A stretch of 12,272 bases of DNA from Sediminibacterium sp. (GCA_017987615.1 JAGNTI010000024.1:1-12272); one strand, 5' to 3'; positions 1-5,907 are shown, counted from the stretch's first letter. The notes: generated from the sequence alone by a model not told the origin. Translations and numbers: made by a program.

Positions 1-332
1 CAAATAAATGGCTCATTGCAGCAACAGGCACTGGAATATTTTATGCACTTGCATTATTAATTTTTGCTGGTGATGTATTTAATAAAGATCAAAGCATTTC
101 ACAAACCGTTTTTGATGTAGGCTTACATCTTGTACCAACTGTGGTTGTGTTATTATTTGTTTTTGTCGGTTATAAAAAGCCACTCATTGGTGCGGCTATT
201 TGTTTAGTAAGCGGGCTCATTTACATCATTACTGGTTGGGCAAATTTGCATTGGACAGCGCATGTTGTAATTGCCGGACCGCTCTTAGTGTTAAGTATGT
301 TATACATAATGGCTTATAAATCAATTAAATAG
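1..332 (+). CDS. Small multi-pass membrane protein, C-terminal part (5' end outside window)
   Basis: The frame that ends at TAG 330-332 is open back to the left edge (codons in phase from base 3), so the ATG at 141 is internal and the true start lies upstream. The visible 109 residues contain about four hydrophobic segments: one around residues 4-22, then after a polar stretch (NKDQ) a second starting at GLHLVP, a third at IGAAICLVSGLIYII, and a fourth at the C-terminus. They are joined by very short loops, and a GWANLHWTAH turn precedes the last helix. The pattern resembles the small four-helix proteins annotated as DUF7670-like in Bacteroidota; that family name is from memory and tentative. 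No catalytic motif is seen. It lies 48 bp upstream of arsR in the same direction, but arsR has its own promoter and operator, so a role in arsenic resistance is not implied. Confidence 0.7.
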   Translation, partial: NKWLIAATGTGIFYALALLIFAGDVFNKDQSISQTVFDVGLHLVPTVVVLLFVFVGYKKPLIGAAICLVSGLIYIITGWANLHWTAHVVIAGPLLVLSMLYIMAYKSIK

Positions 333-342
333 AGCAATAGTT

Positions 343-372
343 TTTGCAATTCAAGTATTAATCGTAATATTG
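343..372 (+). promoter_or_regulatory. Predicted promoter of the ars cassette
   Basis: TTTG at 343-346 and TAATATTG at 365-372 are separated by 18 bp. They match the Bacteroidota -33 (TTTG) and -7 (TAnnTTTG) elements, with one mismatch in the -7. A transcription start five to eight bases downstream would fall at about 377-380, almost on the arsR start codon at 381, so the arsR mRNA would be leaderless or nearly so. The promoter assignment is inference from the motif and spacing. Confidence 0.5.
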
Positions 373-380
373 CGATTAAT
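357..380 (+). promoter_or_regulatory. Probable ArsR operator palindrome
   Basis: ATTAATCG (357-364) and CGATTAAT (373-380) are perfect 8-bp inverted arms. They flank an 8-bp core whose central AATATT is also palindromic, so 22 of 24 positions are symmetric. The dyad covers the predicted -7 box and abuts the arsR ATG. ArsR/SmtB repressors are known to bind such dyads over their own promoters and to release on As(III) binding. Binding here is inferred from position and symmetry. Confidence 0.65.
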
Positions 381-713
381 ATGGGAGCCAGTAAAATCAT
401 CAATTATTCAGAAGAAGAACTGCTCATTGCAAAATTTGCAAAAGCGCTTTCTCATCCGGCACGTGTTGCAATCATCAAGCTTTTATTACAAAAGCAGTCT
501 TGCGTATGTGGTGATATCGTAGAAGATTTACCAATCGCGCAATCAACCGTATCGCAACATTTAAAAGAATTAAAAGAAGCGGGACTCATCAAAGGAAATA
601 TTGATGGAGCATCAATATGTTATTGTGTTGATACAGACGTATTACAAAAAGCAAATGATATTTTAAATAAAGTATTAGGCGCTTCTATTCAAACTCAAAC
701 AACTTGTTGTTAA
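381..713 (+). CDS. arsR: ArsR-family arsenite-responsive repressor
   Basis: This 110-residue protein has the normal length of the ArsR/SmtB family. It contains the family's [11 protein letters not shown] core (about 22-32) and a winged helix-turn-helix with recognition helix [10 protein letters not shown] (about 55-64). Cys41 and Cys43 sit in the CVC motif of the metalloid-sensing helix. Further cysteines lie at 80, 82, 109 and 110; the last two form a terminal Cys pair that could add a ligand. As(III) binding is expected to release it from the palindrome at 357-380. The ATG at 381 gives the N-terminus typical of Bacteroidota homologues. No Shine-Dalgarno sequence precedes it, which fits a leaderless transcript. 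It is first in a same-strand run with arsM (16-bp gap) and arsC, so it should be autoregulatory. Family assignment is firm; arsenic as the inducer is supported mainly by the neighbours. Confidence 0.93.
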   Translation: MGASKIINYSEEELLIAKFAKALSHPARVAIIKLLLQKQSCVCGDIVEDLPIAQSTVSQHLKELKEAGLIKGNIDGASICYCVDTDVLQKANDILNKVLGASIQTQTTCC

Positions 714-729
714 ATTAAAAATTTAAAAT

Positions 730-1578
730 ATGCAAACAGACGAACAACTTAAAGAGATCGTAAAAAATAAATACAGCGAAATAGCTTTACAAGACAAAGA
801 AACAAATATGTCATCTTGTTGCGGAGCGGGCGGCTGTTCAACAGAGGTATACAACATCATGTCTGAAGATTATACTACACTTGGTGGTTATACTGCAGAT
901 GCAGATTTAGGTTTAGGATGTGGTTTGCCTACACAGTTTGCACGTATCAAAAAAGGTGATGTAGTTATTGATTTAGGAAGTGGTGCAGGTAATGACTGTT
1001 TTATTGCCAGACATGAAACGGGTGAAACGGGTAAAGTTATTGGAATAGACTTTACACCTGCCATGATAAATAAAGCGCGTGCTAATGCAGAAGCGCGTGG
1101 GTTTAACAATGTAGAATTTAGACAAGGAGATATTGAAAATATGCCTATCACTTCTAATGTTGCAGATGTGATTGTGAGCAATTGCGTTTTAAATTTAGTA
1201 CCCAATAAACATGGCGTATTTACAGAAATGTTTAGGGTTTTAAAACCAGGTGGCCATTTTAGTATTAGTGATGTTGTGCTTGTTGGTGCGCTACCAGAAG
1301 GCTTACGTAAAGACGCTGAAATGTATGCTGGATGTGTATCTGGGGCGATTCAAAAAAATGTATACATGGAATTAATTGATGCAACTGGGTTTGAAAACGT
1401 AACGATTCAAAAAGAAAAAGCCATTGTAATTCCTGATGATATTTTAGTAAACTATTTATCTGCTGAAGAAATTGCTGCATTTAAATCTGGTAGCACCGGA
1501 ATTATGAGCATCACCGTTTTTGCACAAAAACCATTAGAAAATAAAACAGCTTGTGTGCCAGGTGGCGGCTGTTGTTAA
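730..1578 (+). CDS. arsM: Arsenite S-adenosylmethionine methyltransferase ArsM
   Basis: ArsM transfers methyl groups from SAM to As(III), giving methylated and eventually volatile arsenicals, in the cytoplasm. The 282 residues show SAM motif I DLGSGAGND (81-89), the acidic motif GIDFTPAM (105-112) and the LKPGG loop (171-175). Cysteines match those needed for As(III) binding in the family: Cys64 in GLGCGLP, Cys152 in NCVLNL and Cys202 in YAGCVSGA. An N-terminal cluster (Cys30, 31, 36) supplies the fourth position. The C-terminus carries another cluster (Cys275, 281, 282, in CVPGGGCC), common in bacterial ArsM proteins and probably an arsenic-capturing tail. The ATG at 730 is 16 bp after arsR, and the next gene starts 10 bp after its stop, so it is mid-operon under ArsR control. 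All key residues appear intact, so activity is likely. Confidence 0.93.
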   Translation: MQTDEQLKEIVKNKYSEIALQDKETNMSSCCGAGGCSTEVYNIMSEDYTTLGGYTADADLGLGCGLPTQFARIKKGDVVIDLGSGAGNDCFIARHETGETGKVIGIDFTPAMINKARANAEARGFNNVEFRQGDIENMPITSNVADVIVSNCVLNLVPNKHGVFTEMFRVLKPGGHFSISDVVLVGALPEGLRKDAEMYAGCVSGAIQKNVYMELIDATGFENVTIQKEKAIVIPDDILVNYLSAEEIAAFKSGSTGIMSITVFAQKPLENKTACVPGGGCC

Positions 1579-1588
1579 AATGCGATCT

Positions 1589-2002
1589 ATGAAAAATATT
1601 TTAGTATTATGTACTGGCAATAGTTGCCGAAGTCAAATAGCGCATGGTTATTTACAGGCTTTTGCTGCAGATAAAGCAAAGGTGTACAGTGCAGGTGTAG
1701 AAACCCATGGTGTTAATCCAAGGGCCATTCAAACCATGAAAGAAGATGGTATTGACATTTCATCAAACACGTCTAACAATGTTTTGGAATACACGGGTAT
1801 TCCTTTTGATTTTGTGATTACGGTTTGTGATCATGCAAAAGAAGTTTGTCCATACTATCCAAGTAACGCAGAAAAGTTTCATTATAATTTCCCGGATCCA
1901 GCAAAAGCAGTTGGTACCGAAGAAGAAATTACTAGATCCTTTACCGAAGTGCGTGAGATGATAAAAAAATACTGTTTACAATTTGTAAAAGAACATATAT
2001 GA
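1589..2002 (+). CDS. arsC: Thioredoxin-coupled arsenate reductase, LMW phosphatase type
   Basis: The protein reduces arsenate to arsenite, using a phosphatase-like P-loop and an internal cysteine relay. From ATG 1589 it has 137 residues. The P-loop CTGNSCR starts at Cys8 (nucleophile), with Cys13 and Arg14. Cys80 and Cys87 (VCDHAKEVCP) match the redox pair of Staphylococcus pI258 ArsC, and Asp103-Pro104 in FPDP is the expected general acid. This places it in the thioredoxin-dependent class rather than the glutaredoxin class. An in-frame ATG at 1580, 1 bp after the arsM stop, would add MRS; 1589 is preferred because family members begin four to six residues before the P-loop strand. The TGA stop overlaps the next ATG (ATGA, 1999-2002), indicating translational coupling. 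The arsenite it makes is the substrate of ArsM upstream. A generic tyrosine phosphatase is unlikely given the Cys pair and the context. Confidence 0.93.
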   Translation: MKNILVLCTGNSCRSQIAHGYLQAFAADKAKVYSAGVETHGVNPRAIQTMKEDGIDISSNTSNNVLEYTGIPFDFVITVCDHAKEVCPYYPSNAEKFHYNFPDPAKAVGTEEEITRSFTEVREMIKKYCLQFVKEHI

Positions 2003-2652
2003 ATGAGCTAACTGCACTAGTTATTGGTGCAACTGGCGCTACAGGATCAGCGCTTGTAATACAATTACTAGAAGACAGCCGTTTTAAAAGCGTGGTTGTG
2101 TTTTCTAGAAGAGCACTTAGTATTACGCATGCTAAATTAACCTGCCATATTGTAGATTTTGATAACCCACAACTGTGGGCTCATTTAGTAAAAGGAGACG
2201 TACTCTTTTCCGCACTGGCTACTACGCTAAAACAGGCCGGTAGTCAAAAAGAACAATACAAAATTGATTATACCTATCAATACCAAACAGCTGAAACGGC
2301 TGCTAATAATGGTGTTGAGGCTTATGTGTTGGTGTCTGCAATGGGTGCCAATGAAAATTCGATGCTATTTTACCCACGCATTAAAGGGCAACTCGATAAA
2401 GCCGTTGCTAGCTTACCATTTAAGCAAATCCATATTTTTAGACCTGGATTTTTGCTAAGGCAGCCTGATAAAATAAGGCCTATGGAAAAATTGGGTATCG
2501 CAATCATCCATGGTTTTAATAAACTGGGTTTATTTAAAAGCCAAAAAGCACTTCCGGTTGAGGTACTCGCACAAAAAATGCGCGATGTATTGTTTAAACC
2601 TACCACCACAAATTTTCAAGTGTATTCTTTGGATTCAATATTTGATTTGTAG
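1999..2652 (+). CDS. TIP30/HTATIP2-like atypical SDR, NAD(P)-binding protein
   Basis: This 217-residue Rossmann protein begins with the dinucleotide loop GATGATG (10-16). Arg37-Arg38 after the second strand suggest NADP(H). It also has VSAMGA (112-117), a Tyr125-x3-Lys129 pair in the usual catalytic spacing (YPRIK) and FRPG (147-150). These features fit the short atypical SDRs related to human TIP30/HTATIP2 and to bacterial proteins annotated as NAD-dependent epimerase or oxidoreductase. The substrate is unknown. Its ATG overlaps the arsC stop by 4 bp, so it is translated with the arsenic genes and should be induced with them. Whether it has an arsenic-related role or is a general stress oxidoreductase cannot be told from sequence. 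No Cys-rich motif or metal site is visible. It is the last gene of the cassette; the next gene has its own leader. Confidence 0.8.
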   Translation: MNELTALVIGATGATGSALVIQLLEDSRFKSVVVFSRRALSITHAKLTCHIVDFDNPQLWAHLVKGDVLFSALATTLKQAGSQKEQYKIDYTYQYQTAETAANNGVEAYVLVSAMGANENSMLFYPRIKGQLDKAVASLPFKQIHIFRPGFLLRQPDKIRPMEKLGIAIIHGFNKLGLFKSQKALPVEVLAQKMRDVLFKPTTTNFQVYSLDSIFDL

Positions 2653-2746
2653 TATTTTACTAGTTCAAATAGTGTAGCAATCATCATGAGATTGTCATAT
2701 TTAAATTAAAGGGGTATAAATAAACAATTTCCAACAGTTGTTGTTT

Positions 2747-2776
2747 TAATTTCGCGGCTTATTATTAAAACCGCGA
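2747..2776 (+). promoter_or_regulatory. Possible promoter and 5'-leader hairpin before the DUF3050 gene
   Basis: TAATTTCG (2747-2754) differs by one base from the TAnnTTTG -7 box; no good -33 element is seen. It overlaps a 6-bp inverted repeat, TCGCGG (2752-2757) with CCGCGA (2771-2776), which has a 13-base A/T loop and ends six bases before the ATG at 2783. The GC-only core stands out in this AT-rich leader. It could be an operator or an mRNA hairpin close to the initiation site. Confidence 0.35.
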
Positions 2777-2782
2777 TATCTC

Positions 2783-3535
2783 ATGGAACCATTTGTTCAA
2801 CATTTAAAGTCTGCCATTGAGCCAGTAAGAACCAATTTATTGGCACATCCAGTATATAGTCAGATCCAAGATTTACAGGGGTTGCAACGTTTTTCTGAAA
2901 CCCATGTTTTTGCGGTATGGGATTTTATGAGTTTGTTAAAATCGTTACAAATTGGATTGACCTCTGTAACACTTCCTTGGGTGCCTGTTGGAAATGCAGA
3001 TACTAGATATTTAATCAATGAAATTGTTTTAGGTGAAGAGTCAGATGTAGATGAAGCAGGTAATAGAATTAGTCATTTCGAACTTTACCTGAAAGCGATG
3101 CAGCAAATGGGTGCATCTACAAATGTTATTGAAACCATCATTGCTCAAATCAATGCTGGAACAAAAGTTCAAGACGCGATTGAAGCAGCGCAGTTACCAA
3201 AGGAAGTAAAGGATTTTTTACAATTTACTTTTGATATTTCTTTTAACGCACCACTGCATGTTAAGGCAGCCGTATTTACTTTTGGCCGCGAAGATTTGAT
3301 CCCAAGCATGTTCATGAAAATTTTAGATAAAATTTATGCTGATGCGCCGGACAAAGTGAGCATATTCAAATACTATATCGAAAGGCACATTGAAGTTGAT
3401 GGAGATCATCACAGTCATTTGGCTCTTGATATGGTAAACAGGCTATGTGGCACTGATGCTTCTAAATGGGAACAAGCTACCGTTGCATCCATTAAAGCAC
3501 TTGAACTTCGTATTGGACTTTGGAATGCTATTTAG
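2783..3535 (+). CDS. DUF3050 protein, haem-oxygenase-like fold, possible diiron enzyme
   Basis: The 250 residues match the overall pattern of DUF3050 (all-helical, FSETHVFAVWDFMSLLK near residues 37-53, the WVPVGN turn near 66-71). The function of the family is not established. Candidate metal ligands can be read from the sequence. In HIEVDGDH, His202, Asp206 and His209 form HxxxDxxH, the spacing seen in the last ligand helix of haem-oxygenase-like diiron enzymes such as Chlamydia CADD. Upstream helices offer Glu80 or Glu85/86, His98 (RISHFELYL) and Glu170 (FGREDLI). This suggests an iron-dependent oxygenase or oxidase, but that is inference. No signal peptide or membrane helix is seen, so it is cytoplasmic. 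It sits 130 bp after the arsenic cassette with its own leader, and its last 8 bp overlap the end of the convergent SDR gene, so no operon partner is evident. Confidence 0.85.
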   Translation: MEPFVQHLKSAIEPVRTNLLAHPVYSQIQDLQGLQRFSETHVFAVWDFMSLLKSLQIGLTSVTLPWVPVGNADTRYLINEIVLGEESDVDEAGNRISHFELYLKAMQQMGASTNVIETIIAQINAGTKVQDAIEAAQLPKEVKDFLQFTFDISFNAPLHVKAAVFTFGREDLIPSMFMKILDKIYADAPDKVSIFKYYIERHIEVDGDHHSHLALDMVNRLCGTDASKWEQATVASIKALELRIGLWNAI

Positions 3536-4361
3536 GAAAGTCTGCACCTTCAGAAACAGACGCCCAAGTATCAAAATCATTTTTTAATTCTTCTAATTTT
3601 TCTCTTGCACCTCTGAGTGCAGCAACGCCTAATAGTAAACGCATAGGTGGCGTTTCTGATTCAACTACTTGAATCATTGCTTTAACGGCTCTTACAGGAT
3701 CACCAGCTTGATTGCCACTTATGGCTCTAATGGTATCTTTATTTTTATCCGCTGTTTCTGCGTAATCTGCAATGGTTGCAGGGCTTTCGTTTGCTGAACG
3801 TCCAGCCCAATCGGTTCTAAAACCACTTGGTGCAATAATGGTTACTTTAATACCTAATGGTCCAACTTCTTTGGCTAAAGATTCACTAAATCCATCCACT
3901 GCATATTTAGTAGCGTTGTAAAAGCCAACGCCAGGGAATGATCTAAGACCTGCAATAGATGCAATATTTAAAATGTGACCACTTCTTTGCTTGCGCATAT
4001 GTGGTAACACTTCTTGCGTCATTTTTGCTAAACCAAAAACATTGATTTCAAACATTTTTCTTACTTCAGCTTCTTCACTTTCTTCGATAGAGCCAAAGTA
4101 GCCAATACCAGCATTGTTTACAAGCACATCAATTTGACCAAAATGCGCCATTGTTTGTGCAACGCTAGATTTTATTTCTGAATCGATGGTAACGTCTAAT
4201 TTAATAGCAATAGATGTACTTGGATATGCTGCTACAATATCATCAACATCACTTGTTTTACGTGATGCAACGGCTACTTTATATCCTTTTGCTAAAACCT
4301 GTAATGCAAGTTCTCTTCCAAATCCTGTTGAACATCCTGTAATAAGCCAAACTTTTTCCAT
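3528..4361 (-). CDS. Classical short-chain dehydrogenase/reductase
   Basis: This 277-residue protein is a textbook classical SDR. It has the cofactor loop TGCSTGFG (8-15), Arg34 after the second strand (ASRK, favouring NADP(H)), LDV (55-57), NNAG (82-85), the Asn of EINVFG, catalytic Ser135 (IASIAG) and Tyr148-x3-Lys152 (YNATK). The PSGFRTDWAG segment after strand six is typical of the bacterial oxidoreductase/retinol-dehydrogenase-like SDRs common in stress regulons. The substrate cannot be assigned. It is read from ATG 4361, only 4 bp after the stop of the small exported protein gene, so the two form a minus-strand operon. Its stop lies 8 bp inside the end of the convergent DUF3050 gene. 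No signal peptide; cytoplasmic. Confidence 0.9.
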   Translation of the reverse strand: MEKVWLITGCSTGFGRELALQVLAKGYKVAVASRKTSDVDDIVAAYPSTSIAIKLDVTIDSEIKSSVAQTMAHFGQIDVLVNNAGIGYFGSIEESEEAEVRKMFEINVFGLAKMTQEVLPHMRKQRSGHILNIASIAGLRSFPGVGFYNATKYAVDGFSESLAKEVGPLGIKVTIIAPSGFRTDWAGRSANESPATIADYAETADKNKDTIRAISGNQAGDPVRAVKAMIQVVESETPPMRLLLGVAALRGAREKLEELKNDFDTWASVSEGADFPK

Positions 4362-4365
4362 GGTA

Positions 4366-4770
4366 CTATTTATTTAATTGTTTTGCGTTATACGCTTCGA
4401 TTCCTTTTATAATTAATTTTTGTCTTCTAATTTCTCTGGGTATTACGATGGCACCTATTAATAAACCAAATACGCTATACGTGGAATTTCCATTTGGACT
4501 AAGTGTATTAGAGCTAAGAGCTGATAATCCTAAATAGCCACCCCAAAAGTAGTTCCAATCTCTGATTCTTTTAGCACGATTAAAATATAAATATGCTTCC
4601 GGTAACGTTACCGATAAATCTCTTGCATCAGAAATGCTCAATGCACGGTTACCAAGGTATATTTTTTTACCAACAAGTTTCATTTTTTCTTGGGTACGCG
4701 TATTTTCCTGCGCATATACAAACTGCGACAGTAGCACAATACATAACAAAAGGGTAATCTTTTTAATCAT
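4366..4770 (-). CDS. Small exported protein with two hydrophobic segments, function unknown
   Basis: The 134 residues start with a clear signal peptide (KK, then hydrophobic ITLLLCIVLLSQFVYA) with predicted cleavage at A20|Q21, the usual Bacteroidota pattern. The mature protein has a polar region (21-70, with a SDARDLSVTLPEAYLYF helix followed by basic RAKRIRDW). Two glycine-rich hydrophobic stretches follow (about 73-88 and 97-112), with a basic tail after the second (PREIRRQK). This resembles short Bacteroidota envelope proteins that have a helical N-part and a Gly-rich hairpin, but I cannot name the family. It is first in an operon with the SDR (4-bp gap). A minus-strand TATTTTTG (4802 down to 4795) lies 24 bp upstream of its ATG as a likely -7 box. 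Confidence 0.75.
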   Translation of the reverse strand: MIKKITLLLCIVLLSQFVYAQENTRTQEKMKLVGKKIYLGNRALSISDARDLSVTLPEAYLYFNRAKRIRDWNYFWGGYLGLSALSSNTLSPNGNSTYSVFGLLIGAIVIPREIRRQKLIIKGIEAYNAKQLNK

Positions 4771-4787
4771 AAATTAATAGTTATATT

Positions 4788-4802
4788 TATTTTTCAAAAA
4801 TA
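4788..4802. promoter_or_regulatory. Overlapping opposed -7 elements in a 15-bp palindrome
   Basis: TATTTTT, a central C at 4795, and AAAAATA form a perfect odd palindrome in the 41-bp gap between divergent genes. Read on the minus strand, 4802-4795 is TATTTTTG, a perfect TAnnTTTG box for the 4770-3528 operon, with TTG 17 bp further upstream (4822-4820). Read on the plus strand, 4788-4795 is TATTTTTC, one mismatch, placed to serve the gene at 4812. Promoter function is inferred. Confidence 0.4.
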
Positions 4803-4811
4803 GTCATAAAC

Positions 4812-5657
4812 ATGAACTACAATAATGCATCAAGAAGATCTTTTTTAAAAAATGTTTCATTTGCAACTGCATTTTTTGCGGTAGGTGGGTTTAAGAAAAT
4901 AAACGCCGCATCTGTTTTTGAGAATAGAAATAAAGTTGCTTTACGATTTGTAGTTGCATCTGATGCGCACTACGGACAGCCGGGCACACCTTATGATGCC
5001 ATGATGGAACTAGTGATTAACCAAATCAATGATTTTAATAAGGAAACACCACTTGATTTTTGTGTAATCAATGGCGACATTATTCATGATAAAAAAGATT
5101 TCCTGCCACTTGCCAAGCAAAAGATTGACGCGTTAGATCCTGCTTATTATGTTACAAGAGGCAATCATGATATGGTTAGTGCCGACTATTGGCAAGAAGT
5201 TTGGGGTATGCCGCTCAATCATACCGTCATTGCAAAAGACCAAGCTGTTATTCTAGCAGACACTTCTAATGAAGCTGGTAAATATCTCTCCCCAAATTTA
5301 GAGTGGCTACAGGAGCAGTTAGAAGCAAACAAGAAGCGAAAGCATGTTTTACTGTTTTTGCATATTCCACAAAAGGCATGGACTGCAAATGGAATCAACA
5401 CCCCTGCTTTTGAAAGCCTGGTAGACAAATACCCGAATGTGACAGCAATTTTTCATGGTCACGAGCACGATCAGGATGGGGTGAAATTATTAGGTAACAG
5501 GCAAACCCCTTGTTTATTTGATGCCCATATGGGCGGAAGTTGGGGAACCCCGTACAAGGGTTTTAGGGTGGTAGAAATACTAAAAGACGGTACGCTTGTT
5601 TCTTATATGATGAACCCTACCCAAAAAATCAATGACTACAGTAAGGCTAAAATATAA
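4812..5657 (+). CDS. Tat-exported calcineurin-like metallophosphoesterase
   Basis: The protein is a binuclear-metal phosphoesterase acting outside the cytoplasm. The N-terminus carries a twin-arginine signal, SRRSFLK (7-13), then a hydrophobic stretch (about 16-26) ending near residue 32. The metal-binding motifs appear in order: SDAHYG (Asp51, His53), NGD (Asp89), RGNHD (Asn118, His119, Asp120), LHIP (His184) and HGHEHD (His217, His219). All residues of the family's active site are present, so it should be active. At 281 residues it is a typical single-domain member, with a short beta-rich C-terminal end. Tat export implies folding with metal before translocation. The substrate is not predictable: nucleotide, phosphodiester and phosphoprotein targets are all known for the fold. 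It starts 41 bp from the divergent exported-protein gene and is followed by a 240-bp gap, so it is probably monocistronic. Confidence 0.9.
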   Translation: MNYNNASRRSFLKNVSFATAFFAVGGFKKINAASVFENRNKVALRFVVASDAHYGQPGTPYDAMMELVINQINDFNKETPLDFCVINGDIIHDKKDFLPLAKQKIDALDPAYYVTRGNHDMVSADYWQEVWGMPLNHTVIAKDQAVILADTSNEAGKYLSPNLEWLQEQLEANKKRKHVLLFLHIPQKAWTANGINTPAFESLVDKYPNVTAIFHGHEHDQDGVKLLGNRQTPCLFDAHMGGSWGTPYKGFRVVEILKDGTLVSYMMNPTQKINDYSKAKI

Positions 5658-5667
5658 AAAATGAGGG

Positions 5668-5696
5668 CCCGGTTACCCAAAGCCCCCATACCCCCC
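5668..5696 (-). other. G-quadruplex motif on minus strand (i-motif on plus)
   Basis: On the minus strand the tract reads G6-N3-G5-N4-G3-N5-G3, satisfying the canonical rule of four runs of three or more G with loops of one to seven bases. On the plus strand the C runs are at 5668-5670, 5676-5678, 5683-5687 and 5691-5696. It begins 11 bp after the metallophosphoesterase stop. No T tract follows, so it is not a standard intrinsic terminator. The rest of the 240-bp gap (5697-5897) is very AT-rich, with no other clear structure apart from the short ORF at 5842 and the -7 box at 5886. Confidence 0.6.
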
Positions 5697-5841
5697 GAGT
5701 TTAAAACTCAATCAAATAAACGCCACTATCAGATCAAATGGATAAGTGTATGTTCCAATTTCAATAATCAATTATTAAGTAACGGATAGATTTTATAATT
5801 AAATGATAATCAATCTTAAATAAGAATAATATATATTTAAT

Positions 5842-5907
5842 ATGAATAAAACATATCTTATTTTTATTAATCTAAATCTATTGATTAGCTTTGTTTCATG
5901 CGTTTGA
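5842..5907 (+). CDS. Possible 21-residue leader ORF resembling a lipoprotein signal
   Basis: An ATG-started frame encodes MNKTYLIFINLNLLISFVSCV and stops at TGA 5905-5907, overlapping the first ten bases of the next gene in another frame. It looks like a type II signal peptide (Lys3, hydrophobic core, FVSC lipobox) cut off one residue after the Cys. It could be a translated leader, a decayed lipoprotein start or chance in AT-rich DNA. There is no independent support for expression. Confidence 0.2.
   Translation: MNKTYLIFINLNLLISFVSCV
5886..5893 (+). promoter_or_regulatory. Perfect TAnnTTTG -7 box abutting the start of the Kelch-HTH gene
   Basis: TAGCTTTG matches the Bacteroidota -7 consensus exactly and lies only four bases before the ATG at 5898. 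The transcription start would then fall on or just after the start codon, giving a leaderless mRNA. No TTTG is found at the expected -33 position (only a T-run near 5861-5865), so the match may be accidental. Confidence 0.3.

Noticed and set aside
141..332. ATG at 141 as the start of a 63-residue membrane protein
   Set aside because: The frame stays open to the left edge and encodes further hydrophobic sequence continuous with the protein, so 141 is an internal Met and the gene is cut by the window edge.
888..1480. Reverse-strand open frames opposite arsM, and similar frames opposite the Kelch-HTH, metallophosphoesterase and nucleoid-protein genes
   Set aside because: They lie entirely within well-supported genes, lack family features and have the composition of shadow frames.
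1553..1588. Upstream starts for arsC inside the end of arsM
   Set aside because: The added residues lie in the arsM tail in another frame and do not look like the family; ArsC P-loop proteins begin just before VLCTGNSCR, as from 1589.
2678..2694. CAATC/GATTG hairpin as terminator of the ars cassette
   Set aside because: Only five low-GC base pairs and no T tract follows; not enough to call a terminator.
3528..3535. 8-bp convergent overlap of the DUF3050 and SDR genes as antisense regulation
   Set aside because: Short tail-to-tail overlaps are common in compact genomes; nothing else suggests regulation.
4600..4613. 14-bp perfect palindrome CGGTAACGTTACCG
   Set aside because: It lies inside a coding region, and about one perfect 14-bp palindrome is expected by chance in 12 kb.
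5763..5863. Several small inverted repeats (for example AAATAAGA/TCTTATTT, AATAAT/ATTATT) in the 5697-5897 gap
   Set aside because: Short arms made almost only of A and T in very AT-rich DNA; likely chance.
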